From: an uncultured Carnobacterium sp.
GTDB taxonomy: Bacteria; Bacillota; Bacilli; Lactobacillales; Aerococcaceae
Assembly: GCA_937923125.1 (NCBI GenBank)
Contig: CALALK010000306.1
Location: 1 to 10,867, forward strand
Direction: 5' to 3'
Length of the DNA: 10,867 bases
Position numbers and translations under genes: made by a program
The notes under the pieces: model-generated
Told to the model about the DNA's origin: nothing
Databases searched by the model: none
What the model saw: only the letters and a program-made list of their open reading frames with translations
In this document: in pieces, positions 7,069-10,867 of the stretch
Layout of the letters: each line of letters begins with the position of its first letter
Position numbering within the stretch: the first letter of the stretch is position 1

Positions 7069-7078
7069 CATCTTCAAC

Positions 7079-7110
7079 AAAAAAACCGCAGCCTTATACG
7101 GGCTACGGTT
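7079..7110 (-). terminator. intrinsic terminator after mvaS
   Basis: AACCGCAGCC (7084-7093) pairs with GGCTACGGTT (7101-7110), ten pairs including one wobble, around a 7-base loop. On the minus strand it is followed by a T run. It sits six bases beyond the mvaS stop, so mvaS is probably monocistronic. Confidence 0.92.
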
Positions 7111-7116
7111 TTCACT

Positions 7117-8277
7117 TTATTTGATTGTGTATTGACGTTGATGGTCAACAACGGCTGTTAATGTAATCGGGCTGTTGTCTTCACGTGTGAAAGTTTGTTC
7201 ACCGCTTGCGTCCACCACTTCTGTGAAGATTTCTTCGTATTCTTCGACTGTCAACATTTTGCGGTTTTCTAGTAACGCTTTATGTTCTGCGATATGCAAT
7301 TGGTTTTCGAACCCTTCGACTAATTCGCCAGCGAAGAATTCCCCAACGGCTCCTGATCCATAGCTGAAGAATCCGATGCGGTCTCCGGCTACTAAAACAG
7401 AACTGTTTTCTAATAATGAGATGAAGCTTAAGAATAATGAACCTGTGTAGATATTTCCGACTTGGCGGTTATACACGGCTGCTTCTTGGTAACGCGCTGT
7501 AAAGCGTTCTTGTTCCTCTTCGCTCATTTCTTCTAAGAATGGCTTGAAGGCTTTCATCCCCATTTTTGTATATGGTAAATGGAAACAAATCGCGTCAAAG
7601 TCTGAGAATTGTGCATTTGTTTTTGCTTGATAGTCGTTCCATACTTCTGCAAAGAAACGGATGTATTGCTCGTTTGAGAATTTTCCGTCTACCATTGGAT
7701 ACGCTGCATAGTTTGGTCTCCAGAAGTCCATCACGTCATCTGTGAATAAGCTTGTTTCATTTTCTAAAACGAGTAAACGTGGGTCACTAGAAACAACCAT
7801 TGCGACTGCTCCAGCCCCTTGTGTTGGTTCTCCACCAGAGTTTAATCCGTATTTCGCAATGTCACTTGCGATGACTAATACTTTTGAAGTTGGGTTTAAG
7901 GCAATATGCCCTTTAGCTAATTGTAAGGCAGCTGTTGCCCCGTAGCAGGCATGTTTTAATTCTACACTACGAACACGGTTTGATAATCCAAGCATGCGTT
8001 GCATATAAACCGCAGCTGATTTCGATTGATCGATTCCTGTTTCTGTCCCAAATAAAATCATATCAATATCTTCACGGTCTTTATCATCAATGATTGATAA
8101 CGCAGCATTTGCGGCTAAAGTCACGATATCTTGCGTCACTGGTGCTACTGCCATTGTAGACTGGCCAATTCCAATCGTGTATTTAGCTGGCTCTACTCCA
8201 CGCGCCACTGCTAGTGTTTCCATATCTAATGCAGTCGGTGGTACGAAGAAGCCAATCTTATCTATCCCTATATTCAT
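7117..8277 (-). CDS. mvaS: hydroxymethylglutaryl-CoA synthase (mevalonate pathway)
   Basis: Condenses acetyl-CoA with acetoacetyl-CoA to HMG-CoA, the second step of the mevalonate route to isopentenyl diphosphate, which many Gram-positive cocci use for isoprenoid and undecaprenyl carrier synthesis. The 386-residue protein shows the complete catalytic set at the positions known from staphylococcal and enterococcal MvaS: Glu79 (GTETG), Cys111 in KHACYGA (acetyl-enzyme nucleophile) and His233 in CFHLPYTK. Length is normal and the start MNIGIDKIGFFVP is typical, with AAAGGAG seven bases before the ATG. It is divergent from the thiolase that makes its substrate. Transcription should start from the extended -10 promoter at 8348-8376, giving a short leader with a hairpin. 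It is followed at once by a strong terminator. No anomalies are seen. Confidence 0.97.
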   Translation of the reverse strand: MNIGIDKIGFFVPPTALDMETLAVARGVEPAKYTIGIGQSTMAVAPVTQDIVTLAANAALSIIDDKDREDIDMILFGTETGIDQSKSAAVYMQRMLGLSNRVRSVELKHACYGATAALQLAKGHIALNPTSKVLVIASDIAKYGLNSGGEPTQGAGAVAMVVSSDPRLLVLENETSLFTDDVMDFWRPNYAAYPMVDGKFSNEQYIRFFAEVWNDYQAKTNAQFSDFDAICFHLPYTKMGMKAFKPFLEEMSEEEQERFTARYQEAAVYNRQVGNIYTGSLFLSFISLLENSSVLVAGDRIGFFSYGSGAVGEFFAGELVEGFENQLHIAEHKALLENRKMLTVEEYEEIFTEVVDASGEQTFTREDNSPITLTAVVDHQRQYTIK

Positions 8278-8298
8278 TATTGTTCTCCTTTACGAATA

Positions 8299-8324
8299 AA
8301 GCTCTCCAAACACAAATAGAGCTT
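8299..8324 (-). other. hairpin in the mvaS leader
   Basis: AAGCTCT (8299-8305) and AGAGCTT (8318-8324) are perfect inverted copies around a 12-base loop. In the mvaS mRNA the stem ends about ten bases before the ribosome site. No T run follows, so it is not a terminator; it may affect mRNA stability or translation. Confidence 0.5.
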
Positions 8325-8347
8325 CCTGTTCTTTCTTAGCACACACT

Positions 8348-8376
8348 ATAGTAGCAAAAATTCGCCGTTAGGACAA
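8348..8376 (-). promoter_or_regulatory. mvaS promoter
   Basis: On the minus strand TTGTCC (8371-8376) and TACTAT (8348-8353) are spaced 17 bases, and TGC precedes the -10 as a TGn extension. It lies about 70 bases from the mvaS start. The combination of correct spacing and extended -10 makes this a good call. Confidence 0.7.
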
Positions 8377-8397
8377 TTGAATTCACCAAATGTTAGG

Positions 8398-8412
8398 GAA
8401 TTTAAACAATTC
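8398..8412. repeat. dyad between the divergent mvaS and thiolase promoters
   Basis: GAATT (8398-8402) and AATTC (8408-8412) form a short inverted repeat with a 5-base centre, flanked by TTAG and CTAA on the outside. It lies between the -35 boxes of the two divergent promoters, so a protein bound here could control both. Short AT-rich dyads are common, so this is tentative. Confidence 0.25.
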
Positions 8413-8424
8413 TTTACTAATTAT

Positions 8425-8453
8425 TTGTACTAAATTGATAGGTTTCTTATACG
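8425..8453 (+). promoter_or_regulatory. putative thiolase promoter
   Basis: TTGTAC (8425-8430) and TATACG (8448-8453) are spaced 17 bases. An overlapping alternative is TTGATA (8435-8440) with a TATAAA-like -10 about 19 bases later. Either would place the start 40-50 bases before the thiolase ATG. Confidence 0.45.
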
Positions 8454-8508
8454 AAATCTTATAAAATAGAAACGAAATAGGAAATATAGACTGGAAAGGA
8501 ATGAAAAT

Positions 8509-9699
8509 ATGAACGGAAATGATATCGTCATCGTAAGTGCCACACGTACTGCGATTGGTAAATTTGGCGGGCAATTTGCTACCACTTCCGCTATCGAACT
8601 AGGAACAACGGTTGCAAAAGCTGCCATCCAAAAAGCGAATCTTTCACCTGAACAAATTGATACAGTCATCTTTGGAAATGTCTTACAAGCAGGCCTTGGA
8701 CAAAATCCAGCACGTCAAGTCGGACTAGGCGCTGGACTGAACCATGCAAGTACTGCGGTAACCATTAATGAAGTCTGTGGTTCTGGACTAAAAGCCATTA
8801 TTTCAGCCGCACAAGTCCTTCGACTAGGAGATGCCAAAATCGTCTTAGCCGGCGGTATGGAAAATATGAGTCTTGCGCCGCATTTATTACAACAACGCTT
8901 TGCTCCAAAAAATGGTCCTGTGACATTAGTAGACTCTTTATTTAATGATGGATTAACGGACGCCTACTCACAAGACGCGATGGGAATTACCGCTGAAAAT
9001 ATCGTTGAAAAATACGGATTTACCCGCGAAGAACAAGACGCTTTCGCTGTGGCTTCTCAACAAAAAGCCGCTAAAGCACAAGCAGAAGGACGTTTCGCTA
9101 GCGAAATCACTCCCGTAGCAGTCTTCAATCGCAAAACAAAATCCGACGACTTAAAAGTAACGGACGAATTCATCCGTCCAAACACGAATCTTGAGAGTCT
9201 TGCTGGTCTCAAACCTTCCTTCAAAAAAGACGGAACGGTTACAGCAGGAAACGCCTCTGGAATTAACGACGGTGCCGCTTGTGTCATTATGACAACGCGT
9301 GAATACGCAACAGAGCTTGGTCTTCCAATTCTTGCAACCTTGAAAGGCTATGCCGAAGCTGGTGTCGATCCTTCGATTATGGGAATCGGTCCTGTCCCTG
9401 CCATTCAAAAATTAGTGGCGCGTACACGGATTCCGCTTGAAAAAGTGGATGTCTTTGAACTGAACGAAGCCTTTGCCGCACAAAGCATGGCAGTCATCAA
9501 AGACTTGAAGATTCCAACGGAGAAAGTAAATCCATTCGGTGGTGCCATTGCACTAGGCCATCCAATCGGTGCTTCTGGTACCCGTATTGTGGTCACACTG
9601 ATTAATGCACTCAACCAACTCGATGGTAAAATCGGTGTCGCTTCCCTCTGTGTAGGCGGCGGCATGGGTGTTGCCATCGCGATTGAACGCGAACAATAG
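8509..9699 (+). CDS. acetyl-CoA C-acetyltransferase (biosynthetic thiolase)
   Basis: Joins two acetyl-CoA into acetoacetyl-CoA, the substrate of the divergently encoded MvaS. The 396 residues match the usual thiolase length. Cys90 in NEVCGSGLKA is the acylated cysteine, NEAF (319-322) is the conserved active-site loop, His351 in GHPIGASG and Cys381 in LCVGGGMG complete the catalytic set. GGAAAGGA lies eight bases before the ATG; a nearer ATG at 8501 is out of frame and stops after three codons. In enterococci this enzyme is the N-terminal half of MvaE, fused to HMG-CoA reductase. Here the frame stops normally after IEREQ and a terminator follows, so the enzyme stands alone. Symbols such as atoB or thlA are used for it in different genomes. 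A role in fatty-acid or butanoate metabolism is possible, but the mvaS neighbour favours the mevalonate pathway. Confidence 0.95.
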   Translation: MNGNDIVIVSATRTAIGKFGGQFATTSAIELGTTVAKAAIQKANLSPEQIDTVIFGNVLQAGLGQNPARQVGLGAGLNHASTAVTINEVCGSGLKAIISAAQVLRLGDAKIVLAGGMENMSLAPHLLQQRFAPKNGPVTLVDSLFNDGLTDAYSQDAMGITAENIVEKYGFTREEQDAFAVASQQKAAKAQAEGRFASEITPVAVFNRKTKSDDLKVTDEFIRPNTNLESLAGLKPSFKKDGTVTAGNASGINDGAACVIMTTREYATELGLPILATLKGYAEAGVDPSIMGIGPVPAIQKLVARTRIPLEKVDVFELNEAFAAQSMAVIKDLKIPTEKVNPFGGAIALGHPIGASGTRIVVTLINALNQLDGKIGVASLCVGGGMGVAIAIEREQ

Positions 9700-9710
9700 T
9701 ATAAATAATA

Positions 9711-9764
9711 AGAGTTGCCCAAAATTTACTTATAAGTGAATTTTGGACAACTCTCTTTTTATTT
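9711..9764 (+). terminator. large bidirectional terminator between convergent genes
   Basis: AGAGTTG (9711-9717) pairs with CAACTCT (9748-9754), continuing inward through CCAAAATT/AATTTTGG and ACTT/AAGT with only small mismatches to a tiny loop. On the plus strand CTTTTTATTT follows. On the minus strand the tail is TATTATTTAT, so it can also serve the convergent gene, whose stop codon (9759-9761) lies in the plus-strand T tract. Confidence 0.93.
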
Positions 9765-10867
9765 CTCTTCGTGTTTCTTTTGTTCGTGGCGCTGTTGATA
9801 GTACGCGCGAATCTCTTCGTTTTCCTCAGTAGCACGATAATGGACCTCAAAGCCATTCTTCTTCCAACTTAAAGTCGTCATGAGTTCATCCCATGTTGGT
9901 AATTTTACCTCAGGCATTTCAAACTTCACTAACTCAGACATATCTAACGAGTCTTTCCAAACTTCAAAGCGAGTTGAAACGAGTAATAACGCAATACGTG
10001 TTAACAATTCACGTTTTTCTTCGTCCATATTCCCTGCTGCCTTCAAGAACTCTTGCACATAATGCATAAACTGTCCGTATAAATCATTCACCGTATCAAT
10101 TCCAACAGAAAATAGTAGTTCAAAGAACACATTCCAGAACAATTCCAGTTCTTCATCGCTCACCGATTCTGTCCATTTCTTGAATGTTTGATCATTCAAC
10201 TGACTATTTTTGGTTAATTTTTCCATCTTAATAAATTGACCGTCTTCAATCTCCCATGTCATGGCGCTATGTTGCATCGCACCGGTGGCATTACTTTTAA
10301 CAATCACATACGGCACTTCGGATTCTAGCATTAATCCAACAAGTGAATCTTGTGGAATATAACGCATCGCTAATGGCACTATATTTTGATACCCTTTTGT
10401 TTCAAGTACAGAACGGTACAATCCAGGAGAATCAAAGCAGAAAATATCGACAATGCGCAGTTGCACGTCTTCTACTTGAGTGGCCGCAGCATAAATGGCT
10501 AAGTTACCACCCTTTGAATGTCCTGAGACCATTAAGTCCCCACCCCATAAACTGGCTTGTTTGGCTAAATACTCCTTGGCATCCGTCTGAGCCGCAACAA
10601 GTGGTGAATACGTCATTAGGAAGTCTTCCTTCCAGCCAATCAGCGTTTCATCCGTCCCTCTAAACACAACAAGTCTGACACTAGGTTCTACTTCCACCGT
10701 GACAGCTGCAAATTGTTTTGTTGTATCTTTATCCCATTCGCTCACCACACCGAAGAATTTCAACGATTGGAAACGAGGTGCATCCACAATCACTTGCGAT
10801 AATTCATGTCGCTCCTCTGTTATCATCATTGGATTCTCGTCGAATAATTCTTGTTTATGTTCCTGCA
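9759..10867 (-). CDS. DUF2974 (Mbeg1-like) alpha/beta-hydrolase protein, 5' end outside window
   Basis: A probable cytoplasmic serine hydrolase of unknown substrate. From an ATG at 10829 there are 356 residues, but the frame stays open to the right edge (another 12 codons, ending ELFDENP before that Met), with no good ribosome site at 10829. The real start is therefore probably outside the window, as the family normally has extra N-terminal residues. Counting from 10829, VVFRGTD (54-60) resembles the lipase-type 'FRGT' strand, and GHSKGGNLA (103-111) is the nucleophile elbow with Ser105. Asp161 (IPQDSLVG) and His187 (MQHSAM) are plausible triad partners. The C-terminal third (about 215-356) is helical and charged, ending in a Lys/Glu/His-rich tail. 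It is convergent with the thiolase. Family assignment rests on the FRGTD and GHSKGGN motifs; lipase activity is inferred only. Confidence 0.8.
   Translation of the reverse strand, partial: QEHKQELFDENPMMITEERHELSQVIVDAPRFQSLKFFGVVSEWDKDTTKQFAAVTVEVEPSVRLVVFRGTDETLIGWKEDFLMTYSPLVAAQTDAKEYLAKQASLWGGDLMVSGHSKGGNLAIYAAATQVEDVQLRIVDIFCFDSPGLYRSVLETKGYQNIVPLAMRYIPQDSLVGLMLESEVPYVIVKSNATGAMQHSAMTWEIEDGQFIKMEKLTKNSQLNDQTFKKWTESVSDEELELFWNVFFELLFSVGIDTVNDLYGQFMHYVQEFLKAAGNMDEEKRELLTRIALLLVSTRFEVWKDSLDMSELVKFEMPEVKLPTWDELMTTLSWKKNGFEVHYRATEENEEIRAYYQQRHEQKKHEEK

Larger units (their letters stand above)
6761..7077. other. 317-base non-coding stretch between mvaS and the palindrome
   Basis: No open frame here has a ribosome site and a recognisable product; the two short frames that cross it (6747-6935 plus, 6650-6841 minus) have unconvincing compositions. 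It holds a TACCGA/TCGGTA dyad (6844-6849 and 6865-6870), a fully symmetric A7T7 tract (6892-6905), the 10-base palindrome TTTGTACAAA, a minus-strand promoter candidate and a plus-strand terminator-like hairpin. It may be a long untranslated leader for ansA or carry an unannotated RNA. Confidence 0.5.

Noticed and set aside
9405..9722. 105-codon minus-strand frame opposite the thiolase
   Set aside because: Antisense shadow of the thiolase 3' end, starting in the terminator.

Overview
The window looks like chromosomal DNA of a low-GC Gram-positive bacterium, most likely a member of the Lactobacillales. Evidence for this is the bacterial mevalonate-pathway HMG-CoA synthase next to a thiolase, AT-rich intergenic regions, AGGAGG-type ribosome sites, T-rich intrinsic terminators and sigma-A promoters, several with an extended -10 (TGn). 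Genus is not determinable by eye; a Carnobacteriaceae/Granulicatella-like host is a guess. Every gene but one is on the minus strand.

Layout, left to right. (1) 1-915: the membrane domain of a type I ABC exporter, cut by the left edge, with its own promoter. (2) 1029-4198: a three-gene ABC-2 transporter operon (read right to left: ATPase, permease, permease), with an extended -10 promoter in front and a terminator whose stem contains the last stop codon. (3) 4394-6493: an asparaginase (ansA) and 23S rRNA methyltransferase (rlmN) pair separated by only 15 bases and closed by a strong terminator. (4) 6494-7116: about 620 bases without a credible gene. This is the most unusual part. A nested palindrome (arms 6569-6619 and 6716-6760) encloses two perfect hairpins, and its ansA-proximal arm can alternatively pair with the neighbouring sequence to make a terminator-like hairpin at 6546-6584. 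That is an attenuator-like geometry just upstream of ansA. (5) 7117-9699: mvaS (minus) and a stand-alone acetyl-CoA acetyltransferase (plus), divergently transcribed from a 231-base region with a promoter for each. (6) 9759-10867: an alpha/beta-hydrolase-like protein of the DUF2974 type, convergent with the thiolase, sharing a large bidirectional terminator, and running off the right edge.

How the genes work together. The thiolase condenses two acetyl-CoA to acetoacetyl-CoA, and MvaS adds a third to give HMG-CoA, the entry to isoprenoid synthesis. HMG-CoA reductase is not in the window, and the thiolase is not fused to it as in enterococcal MvaE. The ABC operon encodes a complete transporter (one ATPase, two structurally parallel permeases) of unknown substrate. 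AnsA and RlmN are probably co-transcribed but functionally unrelated.
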